DNA of 64,000 nt from Actinomyces procaprae (GTDB lineage: Bacteria > Actinomycetota > Actinomycetes > Actinomycetales > Actinomycetaceae), in contig NZ_CP039292.1 of the NCBI RefSeq assembly GCF_004798665.1, forward strand, positions 2,418,001 to 2,482,000, written 5' to 3'. A program made the position numbers and the translations under genes. The first letter of the stretch is position 1. Each line of letters starts with the position of its first letter. Of the stretch, positions 8,579 to 17,325 are shown one piece after another. The notes beneath the pieces are model-generated. The model was not told where the DNA came from and searched no databases. It was given only the letters and a program-made list of their open reading frames with translations.

Positions 8579-11572
8579 CTAATCCTCACCGCAGCGGGCG
8601 GGCACTGCACCTGTAAGCACCGTATCGATCCAGGCGCAGATCGCGTCCAGGCAGGCACGGACCGGTGCGCCGTCCACCTGCGGAGCAGGCGCACGGGCCG
8701 CCAGCAACGCGACGGCGTGCGCCTCGGCCTCCGCCTGCGTGCGGCTCACCGGCAGGCTCGAGTCCTTCGGCCAGTCCCGGTAGAAGCCCCGTTCCCGGTC
8801 CCGGTAGGCATCCAGGTCCGGCACGTGCAGCACCGCGGGCCGACCGGTCAGCGCCCAGTCGTGAACCACCGAGGAGTAGTCGGTGATGAGCAGATCGGAG
8901 GCGAGCATGAGCCCCTCCAGGCTCTCGTAGCGGCTGACGTCCAGTACCCGGTCGCCGCCGGCGGTCCGGGCGTTCATGTGGTGACTGCGCCACAGCACCA
9001 CGGCACCGGTAGTGCGCGCGAGGGAGGCCGCATCCAGTAGGCCCGGCGCGCCGGAGCCGGGGCGCCGCAGGTCCTCACGCCAGGTGGGTGCGTACAAGAT
9101 GACGGGCTCCCCGGGGGCGATACCGAGCCGGTCGCGTACATGCCGCGCCGTCGCCGCCCCACCGAGCAGGCCGACGTTGCGGGGCTGCTCGCCGACGAGC
9201 ACCTCCCCGCCGTATCCCAGGCCGTGACGCAGGTCCCGCTCGGCGGCCGACGTCTGGGCCAGCAGGAGGTCCCACTGGGGCACCTGGCGGGCCATGAGCC
9301 GCCGGTAGGCCAGGGTTACGGATGCGCGCGGGGCGTCGTTGAGCAGGTGCTTGACGGGGGTGCCGTGCCAGGTCTGCAGGATCACCTGCCCGGGACGCTT
9401 GGAGAACCAGTACGGCAGGTTGTCGTTGACCACCAGCAGGCGTGCGGTGCGCAGTGCCCGGAACCACTCCGGGGTGCCGACGACGACCGGCGCGGCTCCC
9501 GCCGGCACGGGCACGTTCCCGTCCCGCACTGACACCCACAGCGGAACGGACGTGCCCCGGCGCATCAGCTCATCGCGGATGGCGCCAGGATTGTCGCCGG
9601 CAGACTTCCCGCCGAAGGTCTCGAAGAACACTCCAGGCAGGAGCGGCCCCCAGTCCCGCTCAATCAGGGCCCGCCTGCCGTAGCTGGAGCGGTGCTGTGG
9701 CGCGACCGGGGCGATGATGCTCAGGTCCAGGCCGCCGTCCGGCTGGGGCCGCAGGCGCACGTGGCGGACGCGCCCGGACAGCTCGGTCGGGGGCCCATCC
9801 AGGCGAGCACCGGTGTGGCAACGCCCCGCTGCGGCCCCCGCGGACCAGTGCAGGCGGTAGCCGCCCGAGGGGACTTCCGGGTCGGCCAGGTCCAGCACCG
9901 CCGTCCAGCCCGCGGAGTTCGCCGTGGTGCTGAGGCTGACGGTCCGGCCGGAGGACACCGCCGTGATGCTGAGGCCGGCGGGAGCGCACCCGGCGCCCCC
10001 GAGCCGCAGCCGGTCCTCATCCACGCCGGCGTAGTCGACCACGACCCGGGGTGCACCGGGATCCGGTTCGGGGCCGTTGCGCGGGCCCTCCGGTGTGGCA
10101 CCGCCCGCCTGCGCCGCCCGAATGACCAGCGCCTCGCCGTCGGCACCCGCCACCCGTCCCAGGGCCGAGGCGCACGGCCGCCGCGAGCCCATGGGCGGCG
10201 GAACCGCGTCCGTCAGGGTCCTGCCGCCGACCCGGATGCGCAGCTGGGCCCGCAGCGGACCGGCTGGGGCATGCGCCAGATCCAGCACGGCGCGGTAGCC
10301 GGAGCCGATGTAGGTGCGCCCGGCGTCGTCGGCGTCCAGGTCCGCCAAGGGCGCCTCGATGCGCTCAACGTCGGCACGCGCGGCCTCCCGGTCGGTGGCG
10401 TCGGTCAGGATGAGCTCGGGGGCGCCGTGGGACTCAGGGGCCAGTCCGGGAACGTACGCCCAACCCGTCAGCGCCAGCCGCTCGCCGTCCTCCCACGCGC
10501 ACGCGGCAAGCTGCTGCCTGATGCGCAGGTCCGCATCGGTAACGGCGAGCAGTGCGGCGGGCGGGGGCGTGATCCGGTCCAGGACCGGCGGGGCGGCGTG
10601 GATCTGCCCGTGCTCAAGCCGCAGCGCAGGTGTGGGAGTGTCCTCGGTACGGGAGGCCAGGACCTCAAGCAGCTCGTCGGTGCCCGCGTGGGCGAGTACC
10701 CACAGGAGCAGGCGGTCGGGCAGGGCGAGTGCGGACCACACCGGCGCCCCGGCGTGCGCGGTGAGGACCTCGTGTGCCAGCTGCCGCAGCTGCGCGCCCG
10801 CGGCGTCCGACTGGGCGGGCACGTCCACCGCCAGCTCGATCATGGCGCGATGATGCAGGGCAGATATCAGGGCGGGGTCGCGGCCCGCGAGGGCGCGCCG
10901 GTCCGCCGCCACCTCGTCCGCGAGCGCCGCGAGCCGCTCCTCCCAGAGCTGGGGCCCCGCGGCGGCGGTCAGTACCAGGTCCTGGGGCTCGGCCCACACG
11001 GCTTCGGCGTCGGTCAGGAGCGTGAGCGCGGCGGCGCGGGCCGCCCGTTCGGGCGAGCCGCCCTGGACCGCTGCGGTGGCGCGGATCCAGGCGCTCGCGG
11101 GGGCGAGCACGCGGGCCGGGCTGAAGTCCTCCAGCAGTGCGGGATCCGCCGCGATGCCGCGTAGAACTCGCCGCGGTGGCATCCGCCGGCCGGGCCCCTG
11201 CGCCAGCCGGCGGCAGCCGCCGAGGTGGACGGCGTCGTCGACCGGTACCCTCCCATACCCGTCCCGGGCGGCGGCATCCGCCGCGGACATGACCGTCAGC
11301 ATGCTCCCCCGCGCCGTGTCCAGCGCCGCCGCCAGCGTGCCTTCAAGGGTGCGAACATGGCGGTTCCTGGCGGCCAGGGCGTCTAGGACTGCACGCTCAG
11401 GCTCCGGGCATTCGTCCATGACGACGGCCAGGACCTCAACCTCCCCCGGCCGCTGGTTCAGCAGGGAGCGGGCGGCGCGATCGACGTGTGCACCGGCACC
11501 AACCAGTAGGACGGCGCTCAGCGCCGGCCGCCGTCGGCGAGCCGACCTGCTCAGCATGCCCCGAATCCTCAT
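8579..11572 (-). CDS. Large CDP-glycerol glycerophosphotransferase (TagF-like)
   Basis: 997 residues. The C-terminal ~400 residues are a clear Glyphos_transf domain: VFFETFGGKSAGDNPGAI, LVVNDNLPYWFSKRPGQV, QTWHGTPVKHL, ILYAPTWREDL, VLWRSHHMN and LLITDYSSVVHDWALTGRP. The HGTP and ITDYSS elements are the hallmark active-site stretches of TagF/TarF polymerases. The N-terminal ~600 residues combine a weak GT2-like start (LSAVLLVGAGAHVDRAARSL) with beta-rich segments typical of actinobacterial fusions. It probably polymerises glycerol phosphate from CDP-glycerol at the inner membrane face. It is the second polymerase-like protein of the cluster, so one may prime and the other extend. It ends 4 nt before the CgeB-like gene and starts 31 nt after the dehydrogenase gene. 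Confidence 0.88.
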   Translation of the reverse strand: MRIRGMLSRSARRRRPALSAVLLVGAGAHVDRAARSLLNQRPGEVEVLAVVMDECPEPERAVLDALAARNRHVRTLEGTLAAALDTARGSMLTVMSAADAAARDGYGRVPVDDAVHLGGCRRLAQGPGRRMPPRRVLRGIAADPALLEDFSPARVLAPASAWIRATAAVQGGSPERAARAAALTLLTDAEAVWAEPQDLVLTAAAGPQLWEERLAALADEVAADRRALAGRDPALISALHHRAMIELAVDVPAQSDAAGAQLRQLAHEVLTAHAGAPVWSALALPDRLLLWVLAHAGTDELLEVLASRTEDTPTPALRLEHGQIHAAPPVLDRITPPPAALLAVTDADLRIRQQLAACAWEDGERLALTGWAYVPGLAPESHGAPELILTDATDREAARADVERIEAPLADLDADDAGRTYIGSGYRAVLDLAHAPAGPLRAQLRIRVGGRTLTDAVPPPMGSRRPCASALGRVAGADGEALVIRAAQAGGATPEGPRNGPEPDPGAPRVVVDYAGVDEDRLRLGGAGCAPAGLSITAVSSGRTVSLSTTANSAGWTAVLDLADPEVPSGGYRLHWSAGAAAGRCHTGARLDGPPTELSGRVRHVRLRPQPDGGLDLSIIAPVAPQHRSSYGRRALIERDWGPLLPGVFFETFGGKSAGDNPGAIRDELMRRGTSVPLWVSVRDGNVPVPAGAAPVVVGTPEWFRALRTARLLVVNDNLPYWFSKRPGQVILQTWHGTPVKHLLNDAPRASVTLAYRRLMARQVPQWDLLLAQTSAAERDLRHGLGYGGEVLVGEQPRNVGLLGGAATARHVRDRLGIAPGEPVILYAPTWREDLRRPGSGAPGLLDAASLARTTGAVVLWRSHHMNARTAGGDRVLDVSRYESLEGLMLASDLLITDYSSVVHDWALTGRPAVLHVPDLDAYRDRERGFYRDWPKDSSLPVSRTQAEAEAHAVALLAARAPAPQVDGAPVRACLDAICAWIDTVLTGAVPARCGED

Positions 11573-11603
11573 GGCGTCGTAATCCGCTGGTCGCGCGGGC
11601 GGC

Positions 11604-12854
11604 TCAGCGCCAAGTGCCGCGGGTATCGATTACGCGCTTGCCGGCCAGCCGCTCCCGGTCCAGTTCCCTGAACTCCCGGTGGTCCACCAGCAGCACCACT
11701 GCGTCCGCCTCACCGATCGCGGTCCGGTAGTCCACGAAGGCGAGGTTCGGTACTGCGGCGAGTGCCCCGGGCAACTCGGTGATGTTCGGTTCGGCGACCA
11801 GCACCTTCGCGTCCGGGAGCAGCGCCGCCAGGTCCCGGGTGACGGCGAGCGCCGGGGACTCGCGCAGATCATCCACGTCCGGCTTGAATGCCAGGCCCAG
11901 TGCGGCGATCGTCGGGGAGGGCATGTCGGCGACGGCCTCCTGCACGCGTCGGATCACATGCTGGGGCTTGGAGTCGTTGACCTCACGTGCGGTGCGGATA
12001 AGCCTGGCCTCGTCCGGTGCGGCGGAAACAATGAACCACGGGTCCACGGCGATGCAGTGCCCGCCGACGCCGGGGCCGGGCCGGAGGATGTTCACCCGCG
12101 GGTGCAGGTTCGCCAGCTCGATCAGCTCCCACACGTCGATCCCGAGCCTCTCGGCGACGAGCGACAGCTCGTTGGCGAAGGCGATGTTCACATCCCGGAA
12201 GGCGTTCTCCGTCAGCTTCGTCATCTCAGCCGTCCTGGCGTCCGTCAGCCGCAGCTCCCCCTCACAGAAGACGGCGTACAGGTTACGGGCGAGCTCGGCG
12301 GCGCGCGGCGTCAGGCCACCGATAATCCGGGAGTTGCTGACCATCTCACTCATGATGCGCCCCGGCAGTACCCGCTCGGGGCAGTGCGCAAAGTGCACCA
12401 GCGGCCTACCCGCCGAACCGTCCACCGACAGGTCCGGGCGCTGCGCCATGATCACCTCGGCCATGTGCTCGGTGGTTCCGGGGGGCGACGTCGACTCCAG
12501 CACCACCAGCTCGTCCCCGGCCAGCTGCGGCGCGATCGCCCGCGCCGCCGCCTCGATGTAGGACAGGTCCGCCTCGTGGTCACCGGACGCTCCCCGCTTG
12601 AACGGGGTGGGCACGGCCACGATGTACACGTCCGCGGGCGGCGTGTCCTTCTGTGCACGCAGCCTGCCGCCGGCAACCGCGTCCGCCACGGCCTCGGCCA
12701 GTCCGGCCTCCGCGAAAGGAAGCTCGCCCCGGTTGACGGCGTCGACGTGCCGATCCGAGACATCTACCCCGATCACCTCGATTCCCGCGCGCGCCAGCAC
12801 AGCGGCCGTTGGCAAGCCGATGTAGCCGAGTCCAAGCACACAGATTGAGGTCAT
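11604..12854 (-). CDS. UDP-N-acetyl-D-mannosaminuronate-type dehydrogenase
   Basis: 416 residues, starting at ATG 12854 with GGAG about 12 nt upstream; a longer in-frame extension to 12980 is not supported. NAD-binding Rossmann motif VLGLGYIGLPTAAVLA lies at the N-terminus, VLESTSPPGTTEHM and LTENAFRDVNIAFANEL in the middle, and the catalytic cysteine motif GVGGHCIAVDPWF near residue 265, a form typical of WecC/UDP-ManNAc dehydrogenases. The C-terminal UDP-binding domain follows (LGLAFKPDVDDLRESPA). It oxidises a UDP-amino sugar to its uronic acid in two NAD-dependent steps, supplying an acidic sugar for the wall polymer. No UDP-GlcNAc 2-epimerase is seen in the window. UDP-glucose dehydrogenase is the main alternative. 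Confidence 0.85.
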   Translation of the reverse strand: MTSICVLGLGYIGLPTAAVLARAGIEVIGVDVSDRHVDAVNRGELPFAEAGLAEAVADAVAGGRLRAQKDTPPADVYIVAVPTPFKRGASGDHEADLSYIEAAARAIAPQLAGDELVVLESTSPPGTTEHMAEVIMAQRPDLSVDGSAGRPLVHFAHCPERVLPGRIMSEMVSNSRIIGGLTPRAAELARNLYAVFCEGELRLTDARTAEMTKLTENAFRDVNIAFANELSLVAERLGIDVWELIELANLHPRVNILRPGPGVGGHCIAVDPWFIVSAAPDEARLIRTAREVNDSKPQHVIRRVQEAVADMPSPTIAALGLAFKPDVDDLRESPALAVTRDLAALLPDAKVLVAEPNITELPGALAAVPNLAFVDYRTAIGEADAVVLLVDHREFRELDRERLAGKRVIDTRGTWR

Positions 12855-12996
12855 GGGCGGGCATTCTCCTACGGATCGACCGCGGCCAGCGGGGAGCCCT
12901 GACCGATCGGTTGCGTACAGCCTAGATGATTCATTACGAAAGCGGGGCGCTGCCGAGGTCCAGGGATACGGTGCTCTCACCCGCCCTTCCGGGTGT

Positions 12997-13035
12997 CCCC
13001 CACCAGCGGCCGCTGAGAGCGCCCGCTGGTGGGGG
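12997..13035 (-). terminator. Stem-loop downstream of the LCP gene
   Basis: Perfect 13-bp inverted repeat CCCCCACCAGCGG / CCGCTGGTGGGGG with a 13-nt loop, starting 5 nt past the LCP stop codon. There is no clear T-run, as is common in high-GC actinobacteria. It separates the LCP gene from the dehydrogenase gene. Confidence 0.65.
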
Positions 13036-13039
13036 CCGC

Positions 13040-14164
13040 TCAGTTCACCGTGGCCGGGAGCAGGGTGACAGCGTCGGGGTTCTCCTCCAGGAACTCCTCC
13101 ACCGAGTCTTCCTGGAAGGCCTTGAACAGGGGCGCGTCCGCCTCGGCGTCGAGCAGGACGATCGACTGGCCGTCGGCGCTCGTGCCCGTGCCCGCGGTGG
13201 GGACGGTCATGAAGTTGATGTCCGTGGAGTGTATGCCCCGTAGGGCCATGGCCAGCGACTGCATCTCGTCGATCGTGAATCCGTCATCCACCGCCAGAGT
13301 CTCGGTGACCGTGATAAGGAAGGAGTACAGCTTCCCCGGGTTGGACAGGATCCCGTTGTTCAGCACGGCCCCTACCATGGCCCGCATCCAGGCCTGCTGG
13401 CGGTTGACACGGTCGAAATCGCCTCCCGGCAGGCTCTTGCGCTCGCGCGCATAGGCGAGCGCCTGCTCGCCGTTGAGCAGCTGGGCGCCGGTAGCGAACT
13501 CGATGCCGGCCAGCGTCTGCGGAGTCTTGAGGTTGATCGTGACCCCGCCAATGGCGTCCGTGATCTCGCTGAAGGACTCGAAGTCCGCCACCACGAAGTG
13601 GTCGATGCGCACGCCCGTGAGCTGTTCGACGGTTTGGATCGTCAGGCTCGGGCCGCCGTAGGAGAAGGCGGCATTGATCTTGTTCTCCCCGTAGCCGGGG
13701 ATGTCCACCCAGGAGTCGCGCGGGATGGACATGACGGAGACGTCCTCCCGGTCCCCGCTTACTTGCACCAGCATGATGGCGTCGGTGCGCTGGGCTCCGG
13801 CCTCCCACTGGCTGGGGTCGCCGGCACTGATGCGCGAGTCGGAGCCGAGCACGAGGATGTTCGTAGCCGGGTCCTCGGCGTCCTGCTCGGGGGCGCGGTC
13901 GCTGGAGTCGATCGCGGCGAAGGGATCGCCGATCGTCTCGATGTTTCCCGCCAGGCGGCTGCGCAGCCACAGTCCCCCGGCCGCCGTACCGACTACCAGC
14001 ACCAGCACGACGGCTAGCACAGACACCAGCCCTATGCGCCAGCGCCGGCCACTGCGGCTCTTCCCGGAGCGTCCGCTCGCGGAGTCGGTCCGCCCTACGC
14101 CGCCGAGCACATCATCCAGTTTGCCGGAGTCACCGTCGCCCACGTGCTGCTCATTATCGCTCAT
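13040..14164 (-). CDS. LytR-CpsA-Psr (LCP) family ligase
   Basis: 374 residues. A charged cytoplasmic N-terminus (~45 residues) precedes one membrane span (RIGLVSVLAVVLVLVVGTAAGGLWL) and an extracellular LCP domain: NILVLGSDSRI, RTDAIMLVQV, VSVMSIPRDSWVDIPGYG, KINAAFSYGGP, VVADFESFSEITDAIGGV and ALAYARERKSLPGGDFDRV with the conserved arginines. LCP enzymes transfer lipid-linked anionic glycopolymers to peptidoglycan outside the cell. Next to a glycerol-phosphate polymer cluster it is the probable attachment enzyme. It sits 75 nt downstream of ilvE but has its own terminator, so it is likely separately expressed. Confidence 0.92.
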   Translation of the reverse strand: MSDNEQHVGDGDSGKLDDVLGGVGRTDSASGRSGKSRSGRRWRIGLVSVLAVVLVLVVGTAAGGLWLRSRLAGNIETIGDPFAAIDSSDRAPEQDAEDPATNILVLGSDSRISAGDPSQWEAGAQRTDAIMLVQVSGDREDVSVMSIPRDSWVDIPGYGENKINAAFSYGGPSLTIQTVEQLTGVRIDHFVVADFESFSEITDAIGGVTINLKTPQTLAGIEFATGAQLLNGEQALAYARERKSLPGGDFDRVNRQQAWMRAMVGAVLNNGILSNPGKLYSFLITVTETLAVDDGFTIDEMQSLAMALRGIHSTDINFMTVPTAGTGTSADGQSIVLLDAEADAPLFKAFQEDSVEEFLEENPDAVTLLPATVN

Positions 14165-14239
14165 GAGTCAATCTGACCACACCGAGCCGGGCGGGAAGCC
14201 GCGCTGGAGAGGGGAACCGATCACAAGCAAATTGCGACG

Positions 14240-15409
14240 TCAGGCCAGGCGGTACATCCAGTCGTAGGGGTCCTCCAGGCGCCCGTACTGGATCCCGGTC
14301 AGCCGCTCGTAGATCTCGTGGGTGACCTCGCTGCCCTCGAGGGCGACGTCGAAGTCCTTGCCCTTGAGCCGCCCCAGCGGGACGACCACGGCGGCGGTGC
14401 CGCAGGCGAAGACCTCCCGCACCTTGCCCGAGGAGATGTCCTCCAGCAGGCTCGTGAGCGAGATGGTCTCCTCCACCACCTTCCGGCCGGAGTCCGCGAG
14501 CAGGCGGATGATGGCGCTGCGCGTATTGCCCTCCAGGATGGTGCCGGTCAGACGCGGCGTGCGCACGGTGCCGTCGGCGTCCACCACCATCACGTTCATG
14601 CCGCCGAGCTCCTCGAGGTTCTTCTCGGTGACGTCGTCGAGGAAGCACACCTGGTCGCAGCCCTGAGCGGCGGCCTCCTGCTGCGGCAGCAGGGAGGAGG
14701 CGTAGTTGCCGCCGGTCTTGGCGAAGCCGGTGCCGCCACGGCCGGCCCGGTGGTAGTCCTGGGCCACCCAGATGGAGATGGGCTGCAGGCCGTTGGTGAA
14801 GTAGGCACCCGACGGGGAGGCGATGACGTAGTAGTCGATGGTGCTTGCGGCGTGCACGCCGAGGAAGGGTTCTGAGGCGAAGGCGTAGGGGCGCAGGTAC
14901 AGGGACTCCCCCTCACCGGAGGGCACCCACTCGGCGTCGGCCCGTACCAGGTCCACCAGGGAGGCGATGAAGTCCTCCTCCGGGAGCTCCGGGACGGCCA
15001 TGCGCCGGGCGGACAGGTTCATCCGGGCGGCGTTGTAGCGGGGCCGGAAGGTCCAGATCGAGCCGTCGTCGTGCCGGTAGGCCTTGATGCCCTCGAAGAT
15101 CTCCTGCGCGTAGTGCAGGACGGCGGCCGCGGGAGAGAGGGTCAGGTCCCCGAAGGGAACGATGGCGTGGTCCGCCCAGCCGCCCTCGCGGGTCCAGCGG
15201 GCGTGGGCCATGTGGTCTGTGAATACGCGGCCGAAGTGCAGGTCGGTCAGGGCCTGGGCGCGCTCGGCGTCGCTGGCGGGGTGCGGGTGCGGCTGCCGGG
15301 GGTAGCGGCCGGCGAGGGAGTCGGCGGGAGGGACCGGGACAGCGGCGGCGCGAGCCAGAGGCGTGGTGAGGGAATCGGGCGTGGATGCGGCGGCTGGGGT
15401 CACAGACAT
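14240..15409 (-). CDS. ilvE: Branched-chain amino acid aminotransferase
   Basis: 389 residues from ATG 15409. Class IV PLP-dependent transaminase that interconverts 2-keto acids and Leu, Ile and Val with glutamate. Visible family features: HYAQEIFEGIKAYRHDDGSI, RPRYNAARMNLSARRMAVPEL, YLRPYAFASEPFLGVH, the catalytic-lysine region GFAKTGGNYASSLLPQ, and EELGGMNVMVV. The long N-terminal segment before the core is typical of actinobacterial IlvE. It follows leuB on the same strand across a repeat-rich gap and completes the branched-chain pathway whose earlier steps are encoded by ilvBNC at 20.9-24.2 kb. Confidence 0.95.
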   Translation of the reverse strand: MSVTPAAASTPDSLTTPLARAAAVPVPPADSLAGRYPRQPHPHPASDAERAQALTDLHFGRVFTDHMAHARWTREGGWADHAIVPFGDLTLSPAAAVLHYAQEIFEGIKAYRHDDGSIWTFRPRYNAARMNLSARRMAVPELPEEDFIASLVDLVRADAEWVPSGEGESLYLRPYAFASEPFLGVHAASTIDYYVIASPSGAYFTNGLQPISIWVAQDYHRAGRGGTGFAKTGGNYASSLLPQQEAAAQGCDQVCFLDDVTEKNLEELGGMNVMVVDADGTVRTPRLTGTILEGNTRSAIIRLLADSGRKVVEETISLTSLLEDISSGKVREVFACGTAAVVVPLGRLKGKDFDVALEGSEVTHEIYERLTGIQYGRLEDPYDWMYRLA

Positions 15410-15494
15410 ACCGGCACTGTACCGCCGCTCCACCTGCCGGACGGGCGTCTCTCACATGCTGGTTCCGCAAGGCCTCCCGCCCGGCGCGCCTTCG

Positions 15495-15617
15495 GTGCGT
15501 GCCCGGGATGCCGTACAACGACGGCGCCCGCCCGGGCACGCACTCGCGGCTGCGGCCCCATGCCGTCCAGGAGTGAGGTTACGGGGCCGCGCCCGGGCAC
15601 GCACTCGCGGCTGCGGC
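15495..15617. repeat. Direct and inverted repeats between leuB and ilvE
   Basis: A 26-nt sequence beginning CCCGGGCACGCAC occurs at 15531-15556 and again at 15592-15617 (61-nt offset). An inverted copy of its first 13 nt, GTGCGTGCCCGGG, lies at 15495-15507 and can pair with 15531-15543. This may act as a processing or termination structure between the two genes. Confidence 0.7.
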
Positions 15618-15621
15618 TGCG

Positions 15622-16686
15622 TCAGCCGCGCAGGGCGGCGGTGATGGCGTCCCCGATCTCACTGGTGGTGCGCGCCAGCGGGGTGCCGGCCGCCTCGGCC
15701 GCGGCGCGGGCCGCCATGTCGGCGTCGACGGCGGCCTCTACGCGGGCGGCCGCATCCGCCAGGCGAAGGTGCTTCAGGAGCATGGCGACCGCTGAGATGG
15801 TGGCGACCGGGTCGGCCTTGCCCTGGCCGGCGATGTCCGGGGCGGAGCCGTGCACCGGCTCGAACATGGAGGGGAACTCACCGGAGGGGTTGAGGTTGCC
15901 CGACGCCGACAGGCCGATTCCGCCGGTGATGGCGCCGGCCTCGTCGGTGAGGATGTCGCCGAAGAGGTTGTCGGTGACGATGACGTCGAAGCGGCCCGGG
16001 TCGGTGACCAGGTAGATGGTGGCGGCGTCCACGTGGGAGTAGTCGACCTTCACCTCCGGGTACTCGGCGCCGACGGCCTCGACGGTGCGGCGCCACAGGT
16101 GCCCGGCGTTGACCAGCACGTTGTGCTTGTGCACCAGGGTCAGGTGGCGTGCTGGGCGGGACTGGGCGGTCTCGAAGGCGTAGCGCACCACGCGCTCCAC
16201 CCCGTAGGCGGTGTTGACGCTGACCTCGGTGGCGATCTCGTGGGGGGTGCCCACGCGGACGGCGCCGCCGTTTCCGCAGTACAGGCCCTCGGTGCCCTCG
16301 CGCACCACCACGAAGTCGATGTCCCCGGGGTCGGCCAGGGGCGTGGCCACACCCGGGTAGTACTTTGAGGGGCGCAGGTTGACGTAGTGGTCCAGGGCGA
16401 AGCGCAGGCGCAGCAGCAGGCCGCGCTCGAGCACGCCGGAGGGGACCGACGGGTCACCGACGGCGCCCAGCAGGATGGCGTCGTGGGCCTTGATGTCCTC
16501 CAGCTCGGCGTCCGTGATGGTCTCGCCGGTGCGGTGCCAGCGCTCGGCGCCCAGGTCGAAGTCGGTGGTCTCCAGGGTGACGCCGCTGCCTTCAAGGGCC
16601 GCCTCAAGTACCTTCAGACCCTCGGGCACCACCTCCTTGCCGATGCCGTCGCCGGGGATCACTGCAAGCTTGATGGTCTGCGTCAT
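15622..16686 (-). CDS. leuB: 3-isopropylmalate dehydrogenase
   Basis: 354 residues. NAD-dependent oxidative decarboxylation of 3-isopropylmalate in leucine synthesis, in the cytoplasm. Hallmarks: [18 protein letters not shown] at the N-terminus, [15 protein letters not shown] and [17 protein letters not shown] in the substrate loop, [16 protein letters not shown], the metal-binding [18 protein letters not shown], and [18 protein letters not shown] in the NAD loop. The length and the region around residue 85 favour LeuB over isocitrate or tartrate dehydrogenase paralogues. It heads a minus-strand leuB-ilvE unit; the long non-coding stretch upstream carries tandem and inverted arrays rather than an obvious promoter. 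Confidence 0.93.
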   Translation of the reverse strand: MTQTIKLAVIPGDGIGKEVVPEGLKVLEAALEGSGVTLETTDFDLGAERWHRTGETITDAELEDIKAHDAILLGAVGDPSVPSGVLERGLLLRLRFALDHYVNLRPSKYYPGVATPLADPGDIDFVVVREGTEGLYCGNGGAVRVGTPHEIATEVSVNTAYGVERVVRYAFETAQSRPARHLTLVHKHNVLVNAGHLWRRTVEAVGAEYPEVKVDYSHVDAATIYLVTDPGRFDVIVTDNLFGDILTDEAGAITGGIGLSASGNLNPSGEFPSMFEPVHGSAPDIAGQGKADPVATISAVAMLLKHLRLADAAARVEAAVDADMAARAAAEAAGTPLARTTSEIGDAITAALRG

Positions 16687-16788
16687 GGCGCGACCCTAAG
16701 CGGAATGCTCGCAGCCCCGAGCGGGCATCTCAGATACCGGCGCGCGGTTGGCGGGCACTCCAGGAGACGCTGCGCCGCTCCTGCCCAC

Positions 16789-16920
16789 CACCTGCCGCCC
16801 CCCCTGCCACCTGCCGCCCCCCCCTGCCACCTGCCGACCTCCTGCCACCTGCCGCCCCCCCCTGCCACCTGCCGACCTCCTGCCACCTGCCGCCCCCCTG
16901 CAGACCTCCTGCAGACCTCC
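16789..16920. repeat. Short tandem repeat upstream of leuB
   Basis: About six imperfect copies of an 18-20 nt unit, CACCTGCCG followed by CCCCCC or ACCTC and then CTGC, ending in two shorter AGACCTCC copies. The two spacer types alternate, and the C-runs differ by one or two bases, as expected of slippage. The stretch is non-coding; apparent frames here are proline- or glycine-rich artefacts. Confidence 0.85.
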
Positions 16921-16962
16921 ACGGTACTGACCAGTACGCGGCACGCTGTCGCCACGGCGCAG

Positions 16963-17069
16963 TTCCACGACCTTGGTGTGTATTCCACGACCTTGGTGCG
17001 CGTTGCACGACCACCCCGGGGTCGTGGAACGCGCACCAAGGTCGTGGAGTGACGCCCGGGGTCGTGCAA
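16963..17069. repeat. Symmetric 3+3 inverted array, CACGACC class
   Basis: Three forward units at a 20-nt period begin TTCCACGACC at 16963 and 16983 and TTGCACGACC at 17003. Three inverted units at the same period begin GGTCGTGGAA at 17020, GGTCGTGGAG at 17040 and GGTCGTGCAA at 17060. Within this lies a perfect 20-bp inverted repeat, CCACGACCTTGGTGCGCGTT at 16985-17004 against 17028-17047, centred at 17016. The array could fold as a long hairpin or present six protein sites. It shares architecture, not sequence, with the elements at 17395 and 61954. Confidence 0.85.
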
Positions 17070-17162
17070 CACGTATACGCCGCCGCGACCGGGCAAGCGG
17101 TCCCAGTCGGCCACGGCACTGACCATGCCGGCACACAGCCGCCGCGAACCGGGGCACCCGCG

Positions 17163-17315
17163 TTACTCGTTGCGCAGGTACGGCCTCACCCTAATCAGGG
17201 CGTCACTGAGCTCGTCTTCGAGCCTCTTCCAGGCCTCCAGTTGCTTGACGTCACCGTATATCTGGATTTGGCCGACGAGTTGGGAGCGCCTAGAGGCAAA
17301 CTCGGTCGACGTCAT
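17163..17315 (-). pseudogene. 50-codon ORF, possible gene remnant
   Basis: An ATG at 17315 opens a frame of 50 residues ending TAA at 17163. Its composition is protein-like (GDVKQLEAWKRLEDELSD, then ALIRVRPYLRNE) and less GC-biased than the flanking repeats. There is no ribosome site and an in-frame stop lies just upstream. It may be the surviving 3' end of a gene lost when the neighbouring elements accumulated. No family recognised. Confidence 0.3.
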
Positions 17316-17325
17316 GAAGCTAGGT

